Of a stretch of DNA of 33,395 nt, positions 1 through 7,508 are shown piece after piece. The stretch lies in NCBI GenBank assembly GCA_021768185.1, contig JAETNP010000028.1, positions 1 through 33,395 of the forward strand, read 5' to 3'. How positions within the stretch are numbered: the first letter of the stretch is position 1; each line of letters opens with the position of its first letter. Source of the DNA: Oscillospiraceae bacterium (GTDB lineage: Bacteria > Bacillota > Clostridia > Oscillospirales > Oscillospiraceae). Under the pieces are notes generated by a model. It made no database searches. It saw only the letters and a list, made by a program, of their open reading frames with translations, and had not been told where the DNA came from. A program made the position numbers and the translations under genes.

Positions 1-52
1 TGCGCACAATATTTACTTTTTCTTCAGGTCCTAATCTCTTGTTCCTCGACAT
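1..52 (-). CDS. Transposase N-terminus (partial)
   Basis: The 17 visible codons read MSRNKRLGPEEKVNIVR, resembling the opening helix of the HTH DNA-binding domain found in IS3-type OrfA and related transposases (the 'EEK-x-x-IV' pattern). The gene continues off the left edge. A GGAGGGAG ribosome binding site lies about 7 bases upstream of the ATG. The family assignment rests on very few residues, and the IS family is not certain. Confidence 0.5.
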   Translation of the reverse strand, partial: MSRNKRLGPEEKVNIVR

Positions 53-58
53 AACGAT

Positions 59-109
59 GCTCCCTCCATGAGGACAGTTTTATTTTTCACTGTCTCTCAT
101 AGAGGGAGC
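59..109 (-). promoter_or_regulatory. Inverted repeat enclosing the transposase ribosome binding site
   Basis: GCTCCCTCCATGAGGACAG (59-77) is nearly complementary to 90-109 across a 12-base AT-rich loop. One arm contains the GGAGGGAG ribosome binding site of the transposase. In an RNA entering from outside the element both arms are present and the site would be paired; a transcript starting inside the loop would leave it free. Limiting transposase translation from impinging transcription in this way is known for other IS; that this element does so is inference. Confidence 0.45.
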
Positions 110-167
110 ATATCACGGAAAACCCGCTCCTGCGCATTATATGAAATCCCCATATATACTCTCCCCG

Positions 168-401
168 TTAAAATGTGACCGCCATTCCGCCATAGGAGGC
201 GATCATGTCATATCTCCTGCCTGTTCCGTGATGTCATCATGCAGCCACCCTCCGTTGTGGGAGAAATGGTTTGCCACCCGGATGGTATCCGCATCCGCCA
301 TGCCCATGTGATATTGACCGTCCCGGTGCATCCGGCTGGTGCAGTCCAGGCTGACAGGGCTGAGCTTCCCCGGCGGCGGTGCCGTAATACGTTATCTTCA
401 T
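168..401 (-). pseudogene. MBL-fold metallo-hydrolase, large internal deletion plus frameshifts
   Basis: The start codon at 401 overlaps the stop of the preceding gene (ATGA). The first residues, MKITYYGTAAGEA, are the usual opening of a PhnP-like/metallo-beta-lactamase-fold hydrolase family. Only about 40 codons later, and in another frame, the C-terminal signature of the same family appears (a YHMGMADADTIR segment followed by VANHFSHNGG), and then in a further frame the typical end, MIASYGGMAVTF. The family is normally about 250-270 residues; here only about 78 codons' worth of DNA remains and it is not in one frame. The HxHxDH metal site is absent. It was probably the last gene of the operon starting upstream of 4866 and should be non-functional. 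Confidence 0.7.
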
Positions 402-2324
402 TCCCCAGCCCTTTTCAAAACGCCCTCCAGCGCAATACAGTGCAGTCTGTAGGGACGCATCATAATTTCCAGCTCATCCCGGCGGGAATCGCCCCGGGGA
501 CGGCGGAGGAGGTCTGCCTCGCGCAGGATCGCTCCCGGTATCCGTATCCGGCGGGGTCCGGAAGCGCCGCTATAGTTCCGGAGAAGGATATAGAGCGTGC
601 CATCCTCCAACTGCGTATGGACTAGCGACAGGTCCTCCGGTATCCCCGGCAGGGGCTTCGACGTACCTAAGCAGACCGACGCCGCCCGGGCAGGCGCGTC
701 CGCGGCCTGTCCGGCAGTTCCGCCCCAGAGAGTAAAGCGGAACCGCAGATCTCCCTCGATCCACTGTGGGAAATTGGTTCCCCACATATTGTTGAACAGA
801 TTGAACCAAAGCTGATTCTTTCTGTTCTTGGGAAATTCCTTTTGATAGTCGTAGACCCCCGGCGCGCCAATGGAGACCAGGGGCGTATCCTTTGCACAGA
901 CCGTCAGACACGCATTATCGCCCAGAGCCGTGATCTCATGCTCCAGATTCAGCAGGGCGTGATTGGCGCAGGAGGCGATCTGCGTCTCGGGATCGACCAC
1001 CGCTCCCGGCTTGCCAATCCGGTACGCCCGCTCCTCCGCAAGGGGGAAAATCAGGCTGCCGGACTCCACGAAGGGCGTGGCCTGCTTATCCTCCAGGGCG
1101 AGCTCCACGTCAAAGGTATCTCCCGCCGGCGGAAGCGTCACCGTCAGCGTCAGCTGGCGGCAGTCCCCGTAGAGGTCCGGGCTGTCTTTCGTCTGGAAGC
1201 GGAACAGGATGCTGCTGCCCCTGATCTCATATCCGGTAAATACGGGTGAAAAATTCCGGTGTTCGCAGTCCGGATAGTTCTCCCGGCCGTAGTCCTGGAT
1301 GCCCCAGGTGGTGAAATGATAGCCATAGGCGCGGAGGAACTCGTTGATGTCCTCAAGCCCATAGCGGTCATACTGGTAGGAGAATACGCCCCGCCCGTCC
1401 TGGCTGCGCAGCAGCGGAGCGGACAGGAGCTTATCGTACACCAGGCTGATCTGACCGGATGCGCCGTCGAATTCCAGCCGGTAGCGGTGGTTTTCCACCA
1501 CGACTCGGTTCCCGTCTCGCTGCGGTATGAGGATTCCGGATACAGGCGTTTCCTGTTCGCGCGGCGGGAGAAGCCGTTCTATTTCATTCAGTAGCCGGCT
1601 ACTTTCCGCCGCCCGTTCCCGTTGCTCCTGCCAGGACTGCTCCATAAAGCGGCAGGGCTCCGTATCCCGGGCGGCCAGAAAATCCGATTTTTCATACACG
1701 CGGTCCGGTCCCAACCAGGTCTTCACATCCGCGCCCCAGGTGTGCTCCGCGAAGAGGCATACGGCCTCGTAATACTGCTCCCAGAGCGGCGCAAGGCCGG
1801 AAAGGGGAGCTTCCCCCTGCAGCAGGCGGGTAAAACAGGCGCGGTGCAGCCGGCGGGCCCGCTCCCGGTTCTCCCGCATTTGCGAGATTTCCGCCGGATA
1901 GGAGCCGATCCCGTGAATCCAGGTATCCGCCAGGTCCTTGTCCACCACGGGAAGCCCGGACAGATCGCACTTTTCCAGCTCCCGGTAAAAGTCGTCCATG
2001 CTCCCGCATACGATCTCCGCCTGCGGATAAGCCGCCCTGGCCGTTTCCGCCATCTGGAGGATGATCTCCGCGCTTTGGGGGCCGCAGTTGTCGTAGGTAT
2101 GCATCAGCGCCATCCACACCGGGAACGGCCAGTCCTTCGGCGGCAGCAGCCCGGTGCCATAGCCGCCTTTACTGTACATGGTCAGAACCCGGCCGCCTCC
2201 CGGCCCCTGCCAGAAAAACAGGGGCGGGACCCGGGCCGGCATACTGCCGGACGACCTCCTGCGCAAGGTTGGTAAAACCGATATCGAAATGGGTCTTGAA
2301 TACCAGAATAATTTTCTGAACCAT
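398..2324 (-). pseudogene. DUF5054-type glycosidase-like protein, internal deletion and frameshift
   Basis: The true start is the ATG at 2324, with AGGTGAG ahead of it, opening MVQKIILVFKTHFDIGFTNL, the hallmark beginning of DUF5054 proteins, a GH38-like family. After about 27 residues the frame breaks (it stops near 2169), and the family sequence resumes in another frame at PPLFFWQGPGGGRV (about 2225) and runs uninterrupted to the stop at 398. Relative to intact homologues as I remember them, roughly 150-170 residues carrying much of the catalytic barrel are missing, and 1,927 bases is not a multiple of three. The retained part contains the central helical region (CGPQSAEI, WIHGIGS, AEHTWG) and the beta-rich C-terminal half. 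An in-frame ATG at 2335 exists but lies in the wrong frame for the N-terminus. Activity is not expected. Confidence 0.75.
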
Positions 2325-2331
2325 GGCGGTC

Positions 2332-2874
2332 TCACCTCTCATTATGCAGCCGGTTTTCCAGCTTTTCAACCAGCGGCAGCAGCTCCGACGGATGATAGAT
2401 GCGGTAATCCGGTTCCTCCTCCGGTTCCGCCGCCTGGCGGGGGTACCGGGGGGACCAGCACAGGTGTACCGATGTAATGCCGAAGCGGTTTGCCCCCAGC
2501 ACATCCCGGGAAAGGTTGTTTCCCACCATGATGATACGTGGCTTGTCCGCCTCCGTCAAGCCTAAATTTGACAGCGCGGTCTCGAACATCCGCTGGTCGG
2601 GCTTTTCCGCCCCCACCGCCTCGGAAATCACCCAGGTGGCAAAAATGTGGTCCAGTCCGTTTTCCGTCATGGTGTTGCGGAAGGACTCCACCAGGCCGTC
2701 GGCCACCATGGCAATGGTGTATCCCCGCTCGTAGATATGGAGCATGGTCTCTTTTGCCTCGGGAATGCAATCTGCCCGATGGACCACCCCCATCGGCGTG
2801 GTCCGGACTTCCGTTCCTTCATCAATCACGGTATCGCCGATGTCCGTAAAAATAATCAGGTTTCTCGTCTGCAT
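2332..2874 (-). CDS. HAD-superfamily hydrolase
   Basis: A 180-residue soluble HAD-type phosphatase. Motif I is FTDIGDT: nucleophile Asp11 is present, but the usual second Asp (acid/base) is Gly13, as in the DxGxT subgroup. Motif III Lys is in GAEKPD and motif IV is GNNLSRD. The cap is small. The start is taken at the ATG giving MQTRNLIIF; an upstream in-frame extension runs into the AraC gene and reads like noncoding sequence. It lies 34 bases after the AraC regulator and 7 bases before the DUF5054 gene, so it belongs to the same operon. A role on a phosphorylated sugar is a guess from context. Confidence 0.82.
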   Translation of the reverse strand: MQTRNLIIFTDIGDTVIDEGTEVRTTPMGVVHRADCIPEAKETMLHIYERGYTIAMVADGLVESFRNTMTENGLDHIFATWVISEAVGAEKPDQRMFETALSNLGLTEADKPRIIMVGNNLSRDVLGANRFGITSVHLCWSPRYPRQAAEPEEEPDYRIYHPSELLPLVEKLENRLHNER

Positions 2875-2908
2875 AATATTGTTCCTCAACGCGTAGGAGT
2901 CTTTTGTC

Positions 2909-3838
2909 TCAAAAATCCGGTGGCAATTCCGGCAGAGATGGAACCGGGAATTGCTGGCGCACGGCATCAATCGGAGATTTATACTCCACCGTCGGGTCCT
3001 GCGCCACCCTGCGCCGGTACACCGAGGGAGACAGGCCTACATTCTTTTTAAACTCTTTGGAAAAGTGAAATTGATCGCTGTATCCCACGGATACGGCAAC
3101 GACTTCTATGGAGAGATTTTCGTCCTTGAGCAGGGCGGTCGCCTTGCACATCCGGTAGTAGATCAGATAGTCTTTGGGGGAAAAGCCGGTGAGGGACTTG
3201 AACACCGCGTAGAGAGCTTTCCGGTTGATGCCGGCGTTGGCGGCAATGTCCTCCACGGAAATGTCGTCCTGGTAATTGGCGTCGATGAAATCCAGCGCCT
3301 TGATGAGATAGAACTCCGGCGATACCGTTTCCGGCCGGATGTCAAAGGCGTTGTCCAGCAGAAAGCCGAAGATGCTGTACAGCTGGGCCATGATCTTGCA
3401 GTAGCGGTTGGGCAGCGTGGTCGAAACCGCCAGCAGCCGATCGAACATCGCTTCCACTTCGTGTTCGCTGTTGTCCGAAAAGACCGGTTTGTAAACCGAC
3501 AGCTTCGCCCGGCTCAGATAGCGGTCCACCAGATGGCCGGAAAAGGCGACCCAGGTGACATTCATCGCCCCCTTGTGCTCCGATTTCACGCGGGCCTCCT
3601 CATTGGGGAAGAGGACGAACCCCTGCCCCGCCCCCACTTTATGGGTGGCCTGGCGCACTGTTACATAGCCCTTTCCTTCCTTGACAAAATAGAAAATGTA
3701 ATAGTCCGGTTTGGTGTAGTGCTCAATTTCGATATTCTGATTGCCGCAGTTATATACATTCAATGCCAGGTTCCAGTGGGAGCGGTCGCTGATATGGATG
3801 CTGATGTTCCGGTAAAGGTCGCGGTCGCTGAAGTCCAT
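2909..3838 (-). CDS. AraC-family transcriptional regulator
   Basis: 309 residues. The N-terminal part (about 1-150) is a cupin-like ligand-binding domain with the usual 'YIFYFVKEGKG' and 'GQGFVLFPN' stretches. The C-terminal part carries two helix-turn-helix motifs of the AraC type (IDANYQDDISVEDIAANAGI and later VSVGYSDQFHFSKEFKKNVG, followed by SPSVYR). AraC proteins with this layout normally activate neighbouring sugar-use genes after binding a sugar. The ATG at 3838 is preferred because AAGGAG lies 11 bases upstream; a GTG 9 bases earlier is too close to that site. The gene is intact, although its likely targets, the downstream glycosidase and hydrolase, are broken. Confidence 0.88.
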   Translation of the reverse strand: MDFSDRDLYRNISIHISDRSHWNLALNVYNCGNQNIEIEHYTKPDYYIFYFVKEGKGYVTVRQATHKVGAGQGFVLFPNEEARVKSEHKGAMNVTWVAFSGHLVDRYLSRAKLSVYKPVFSDNSEHEVEAMFDRLLAVSTTLPNRYCKIMAQLYSIFGFLLDNAFDIRPETVSPEFYLIKALDFIDANYQDDISVEDIAANAGINRKALYAVFKSLTGFSPKDYLIYYRMCKATALLKDENLSIEVVAVSVGYSDQFHFSKEFKKNVGLSPSVYRRRVAQDPTVEYKSPIDAVRQQFPVPSLPELPPDF

Positions 3839-3870
3839 AGTTCTCACAGCTCCTTTTCATTTGAGGTCGT

Positions 3871-4866
3871 TCACTGCTCTCCCTCGCCGCAGGCCCCGCA
3901 GTTCCAGCAGGCCACCAGCCTCCCTCCGTGGTCCGTCAGGGGCGGAAACTCCTTCTCGCACCGCTCCGTCCTGTAGGCGCAGCGGGGATGGAAATGGCAG
4001 CCGGAGGGCGGCGCGGCGGGATTGGGCACCTCGCCCTCCAGAACGATCCGGTCAACGGACGCATCCGGGTCCGGCTGGGGAGCGGCGCTGAGGAGGGCCC
4101 GGGTGTAGGGGTGCAGGGGATTGGCAAACAGCTCCTCCGTCTCGCCGAACTCCACCATACGCCCCAGGTACATCACCATTACCCGGTCGGAGATATGCCG
4201 CACCACCGACAGCGCGTGGGAGATGAACAGATATGTGAGATTATGCGGAATCCGTTCAAGCAGCTGCGGCCAGGGGATCATCTGCTCCGGCGTGACCGTC
4301 TCCGGTTCATATCGCAGCGCCGGAGTAAATGCGTAATGCGCACGGATATACCGGTCAATCATCTGATCCTGGGAATCGGACGTCTCCAGCGCGCCCTCCA
4401 GCATAGGCGGGATCAGCAGCCCTCCCCCGGCCTTCGGCCCGCAGGATTCCGGGAATTGCTCGTTCAGATAGAACAGCTCCGGGTCCGGCAGCAGGGCGTG
4501 TTTCCCCGGCTGGGCATACAGGACGGGATGCGTCCCCTCCAGGCGGAAGGCGGGTAAGCGATCCGCCCGCAGCCGCATCCCGTGGAAGCTGCTCCAGCAC
4601 CCTGATACCGCGCCCGCCTGATCTGCCGCCACCCAGACATGCTCCAGGTCATACAAGTGCTGGATGTCATAATCGTAGTAGACCGCATACTCAATGATGA
4701 ATGCGGCCCTCAGTTCCTCCGGGTCCAGCGTCAGCCTGGGAAAGCTGGGAGACGGCCTGCGGTCATAGAAGACCGTGTAACCGAAATACCGGATGGGGAA
4801 CGGCTCATTTAAATCCTTCTGAATATGCGGCTGATAAGCCAGCGCCAGCCTGCGCTCTGTTTCCAT
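3871..4866 (-). pseudogene. Deletion fusion: unknown protein joined to the C-terminus of an OppF/DppF-type ATPase
   Basis: One open frame of 331 residues. Residues 1-208 belong to a protein I cannot name (start [13 protein letters not shown], good AGGAGG site 8 bases upstream). At about residue 209 (near 4242) the sequence becomes the tail of a peptide/oligosaccharide ABC ATPase: [20 protein letters not shown], then [29 protein letters not shown] and the CHFHPRC motif of the oligopeptide-transporter C-terminal domain. Walker A, Q-loop, signature and Walker B are all absent, and the H-loop partner residue is Ala where Asp is usual (SHAL, not SHDL). It therefore cannot hydrolyse ATP. The simplest explanation is a deletion that removed the end of the first gene, most of oppF and anything between them, perhaps a whole transporter. 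The N-terminal domain might still fold. Confidence 0.75.
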
Positions 4867-4897
4867 AGGAAACGCCTCCTTTTCCTCTGCTCCGACT

Positions 4898-4926
4898 ATT
4901 CTGACCTTATGCACGCCCGATGTAAA
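4898..4926 (-). promoter_or_regulatory. Candidate sigma-A promoter for the decayed operon
   Basis: On the minus strand TTTACA (4921-4926) and CAGAAT (4898-4903) are separated by 17 bases, about 30 bases before the ATG at 4866. The -10 is weak. The rest of the 4867-5191 gap holds no convincing gene on either strand. Confidence 0.4.
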
Positions 4927-5191
4927 TGGACTGATTTCAGCAGAAATGGGTTTTTGTCCATTTTTCATTCCGTCAGAAAATAACGCATGGACAATTCCCG
5001 TTTTCTCTATGCAGTAGAATACAACCTTTTGGAAAGGATTGCAATCATGGATGTGCTCCTGTCGCGGCATCCTCCCATACGATTTCTCGATGAAAGGCAT
5101 ATTTCCGTCACCCGCGTTCGCTGCTTTTGCTCCCGAGGGAAAGCATCCTATGCACCCAAAGGAGCGGAATATTGCCTGAATTTGCCGCAGC

Positions 5192-5235
5192 AAAAAACCG
5201 ACCCCTGCCAACAGATCTGGCAGAGATCGGGTCGA
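5192..5235 (-). terminator. Intrinsic terminator after the TraX-like gene
   Basis: Read on the minus strand, CGACCC and CTGCCA pair with TGGCAG and GGGTCG across a small internal loop, followed directly by GTTTTTTGC. It lies about 60 bases after the stop at 5294 and closes the GH53-TraX unit. Confidence 0.75.
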
Positions 5236-5293
5236 AGTCATTTTTCAGCCGATACGAAATGGGGCAGCGCGGCAATTTGACGAAGTGCGGCTC

Positions 5294-6073
5294 TCACCCG
5301 CCCACAGCGGCGGCCAGCATACCAAATACCAGCAGCTGCACCGGATACAGGACGGCCAGCAGCTTCCCGCTGCCCATTTGCTTTTCGCCGTCATACCAGT
5401 GGACAAACAGCATCCCCACCGGCGCGGGAAACTGAACCAGCGTCAGCAGTACGCCGCCCGCTATTGTGACTGCCGGTTTCTTTTCCGCAAAATGGAACAG
5501 AGCGGCCAGCAGCACCATGACCGTCCCCATCTGCACCCTCAGCAACAGCGCCCAGATCAAGGCCGCGCATATAATCAGCGCCCGGAACACCACGTTCCCC
5601 ACAGCGGACTTCATTGTCCAACGCCTTGTGATTTCAAGCGTTACCGCGGCCAGCAGCAGGCCCCACACCGGATTTTGGGCGCTCCAGTCCAGCAGCTTCC
5701 CGTTCATGGCAAAATCATAAGGAATCTCCGCAATCAACGCGCAGGCCGCCAGCCCCGCCAGATATTTCCCCGGAGCGGCGGCGCGCTTCCACCCCTCATA
5801 GACCAGCTTTGCGAAGATTGGGATAGCCAGTGTGGAGAGCAACGAGCAGAACACCGCCCCGGAGGCCCAGCCCATGGCGTCGCCGCCGGGCTTCATGGCC
5901 TCGCTGACCGCCTCCATGGTGCCCTCCCGGTTCAGCTTCAGTATCCCCCGCTGAAGGACAGCGATGCTGAAGCTGGACAGGCACACCAGGAAGAACCCGA
6001 TCCATTGCAGCGCCCACCCGGAAAGATGAAACAGCTTCACGCCGGGACGGTAGGGCGGTAATCTTCTTGCCAT
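5294..6073 (-). CDS. TraX-family integral membrane protein
   Basis: 259 residues with about seven or eight hydrophobic segments. The stretch KYLAGLAACALIAEIPYDFA, followed by a short polar loop and NPVWGLLLA, is characteristic of the TraX family, named after the F-plasmid pilin acetyltransferase and common in Firmicutes as a chromosomal gene of unknown substrate. An acyl-transfer role at the membrane is family knowledge, not visible here. It starts 39 bases after the GH53 gene with GGAGG at good spacing, so the two are probably cotranscribed; no functional link to galactan use is evident. Confidence 0.8.
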   Translation of the reverse strand: MARRLPPYRPGVKLFHLSGWALQWIGFFLVCLSSFSIAVLQRGILKLNREGTMEAVSEAMKPGGDAMGWASGAVFCSLLSTLAIPIFAKLVYEGWKRAAAPGKYLAGLAACALIAEIPYDFAMNGKLLDWSAQNPVWGLLLAAVTLEITRRWTMKSAVGNVVFRALIICAALIWALLLRVQMGTVMVLLAALFHFAEKKPAVTIAGGVLLTLVQFPAPVGMLFVHWYDGEKQMGSGKLLAVLYPVQLLVFGMLAAAVGG

Positions 6074-6112
6074 TTGGCAGTCCTCCTTTCTCCTGGCAGA
6101 TGCCGGCTCCGC

Positions 6113-7216
6113 TTATCGGAAGTCCCGAATGACCTCCAGCGCGGGCAGAGCATTTCCGTTAAAGTCAAAAAGCGCCTGATTTGCCCATTCGTTGCCGCCA
6201 GGGCCGTGCTCATGGACATATTCCCACCCGGCCTTTTTGGCCCAGCCGGACCCCGGAACCGGCAGCCAGGCCGGTTCCCACCAGAAAAAGCCTTTTCCCA
6301 TTCCGCCCGGAACATCGCGGATCACCTTCAGCAGATCAGCGGTAAAATCTGCCTGTCCCTGGGGCGTCATGGGGTAGCCGATTTTTTCCACCAGCTCCGG
6401 CCTGGTTGCCATTCCCTTGCGTTCAGATTCCGCAAGGCCCTCGTGGGCGGCATAGCTGTCCATGGTAAAGCCCATGCTGGTCTCCACCACAACCAGATCC
6501 TTCCCGTAGCGGGGAGCGATGTCGTTCATATTGGCGGAGAGCGACGCCATATCTCCGTGCCAGAATGGGTAGTAGCTCAGTCCGATCACGTCGCAGTCCC
6601 CGCCAAGCCGGAAATAGTGATCGAACCACTCCCGGTACAGGGCATGATTGCCCCCGTTGTCCAGATGGACCATGACAGGGGCCTCCGGCGCTTCCTCCCG
6701 GACCGCCCTCACGCCGGCTGAAATATAGCGGCAGATCGTCTCCCAGTTGGGCGTCTTTCCCGTGGGCCACAGCAGGCCGTTGGTCACTTCGTTCCCTACC
6801 TGTACCATGTCGGGCAGCACTCCGGCGGTCCGGCAGGCGCACAGCACGTTCTTCGTGTACTGGTACACCGCCCGCTCCAGCGCGGACTCGTCCATGCCCT
6901 CCCATTCTTTGGGAACGGTCTGCTTGCCGGGATCCGCCCAGAAGTCCGAGTAATGAAAGTCCAGCAGCCATTTCATCCCCGCGTCCTTTGTCCGGCGGGC
7001 CAGCGCCTGCACAGCGGCAAGGTCGCAGACGCCCGCGCCATAGTCGCTGTTTGTTTCGTCGTAGGGGGCGTTCCACAGCCGCAGCCGGGTCCAGTTGGCG
7101 CCGTAGCGCTTCAAAATTTCCAGAGCGTCCAGCTCCTCGCCGCCGTCCCGGAAGATCCCGCCGCAGCGCTCCACCTCCAGGAGGGAGGAGATATCGAAAC
7201 CTTTGATAAAATCCAT
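6113..7216 (-). CDS. GH53 arabinogalactan endo-beta-1,4-galactanase, intracellular
   Basis: 367 residues forming a (beta/alpha)8 barrel of clan GH-A. The opening FIKGFDISSL, the NWTRLRLWN strand, the acid/base Glu143 in VQVGNEVTNG and the nucleophile Glu245 in VVVETSMGF are the GH53 signatures, and the ending around FFWWEPAWLP agrees. It cleaves beta-1,4-galactan or its oligomers. There is no signal peptide, so it should act on imported oligosaccharides in the cytoplasm, which fits the upstream ABC transporter genes. The ATG at 7216 has GAGGT a few bases ahead; an in-frame GTG at 7228 is the alternative. It lies just downstream of a terminator-like hairpin, so its expression probably depends on read-through. 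Confidence 0.9.
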   Translation of the reverse strand: MDFIKGFDISSLLEVERCGGIFRDGGEELDALEILKRYGANWTRLRLWNAPYDETNSDYGAGVCDLAAVQALARRTKDAGMKWLLDFHYSDFWADPGKQTVPKEWEGMDESALERAVYQYTKNVLCACRTAGVLPDMVQVGNEVTNGLLWPTGKTPNWETICRYISAGVRAVREEAPEAPVMVHLDNGGNHALYREWFDHYFRLGGDCDVIGLSYYPFWHGDMASLSANMNDIAPRYGKDLVVVETSMGFTMDSYAAHEGLAESERKGMATRPELVEKIGYPMTPQGQADFTADLLKVIRDVPGGMGKGFFWWEPAWLPVPGSGWAKKAGWEYVHEHGPGGNEWANQALFDFNGNALPALEVIRDFR

Positions 7217-7241
7217 AACCGACCTCACTGTTCCTGTTTAG

Positions 7242-7280
7242 AAACAAGGCGCTGTCCGATGCCGGGACAGCGCCTTGTTT
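7242..7280 (-). terminator. Terminator-like hairpin between the zinc-ribbon and GH53 genes
   Basis: A perfect 16-base-pair stem (7242-7257 with 7265-7280, loop of 7) begins right after the stop of the zinc-ribbon gene. Read on the minus strand the descending arm ends CCTTGTTT followed by CTAAAC, so the U-run is partly inside the stem. It stands only 25 bases before the GH53 start, leaving no room for a separate promoter, and so may act as a partial terminator that sets a lower level of GH53. Confidence 0.65.
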
Positions 7281-7283
7281 TGT

Positions 7284-7508
7284 TTAGAATGCCTCAAATT
7301 CCTCCGGCGTAAACCGCTTCGTCAGAAAGCGGTAGCGGAAGCGGGCCATCCGGTTCTTTTCCAGTACGTCCTCCTCGGAGCCGGTGTATTGGCAGCGGAT
7401 GCAGTAATACTCCTTCTTGTCCGGATCATAGAACATGTCGATGTCCAGGTCCCGCATGAAGCAGGAGGGGCAGCGGTAGTTCAGTCTGCCCTTGCCAGCT
7501 TGAGCCAT
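7284..7508 (-). CDS. Small zinc-ribbon protein
   Basis: 74 residues with two CxxC knuckles, Cys13/Cys16 (CPSC) and Cys36/Cys39 (CIRC), 19 residues apart, which should bind one zinc ion. The rest is charged and shows no membrane segment. The start overlaps the end of the large upstream gene by 28 bases, implying translational coupling and a shared role. The function is unknown; it could be a partner or metal-site helper of the 622-residue protein. The composition and overlap argue that it is a real gene. Confidence 0.7.
   Translation of the reverse strand: MAQAGKGRLNYRCPSCFMRDLDIDMFYDPDKKEYYCIRCQYTGSEEDVLEKNRMARFRYRFLTKRFTPEEFEAF

Larger units (their letters stand above)
1..113 (-). mobile_element. 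End of an insertion sequence, cut by the window edge
   Basis: The first bases encode, on the minus strand, the start of a transposase-like protein. Behind its start codon lies an imperfect inverted repeat (59-77 with 90-109) typical of the terminal region of an IS. The outer boundary near 110-115 is estimated from the end of this inverted repeat; no target-site duplication can be checked because the other end is outside the window. It lies about 55 bases beyond the stop of a broken MBL-fold gene, so it may have taken part in the decay of that locus. Confidence 0.5.

Noticed and set aside
2325..2335. ATG at 2335 as start of the DUF5054-like gene
   Set aside because: It lies in the frame of the C-terminal part, lacks the conserved N-terminus, and overlaps the HAD stop; the family start is the ATG at 2324 in another frame.
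4867..5241. N-terminal extension of the fused gene to 5241
   Set aside because: The extension crosses a promoter and the TraX terminator, and the strong ribosome binding site supports the start at 4866.
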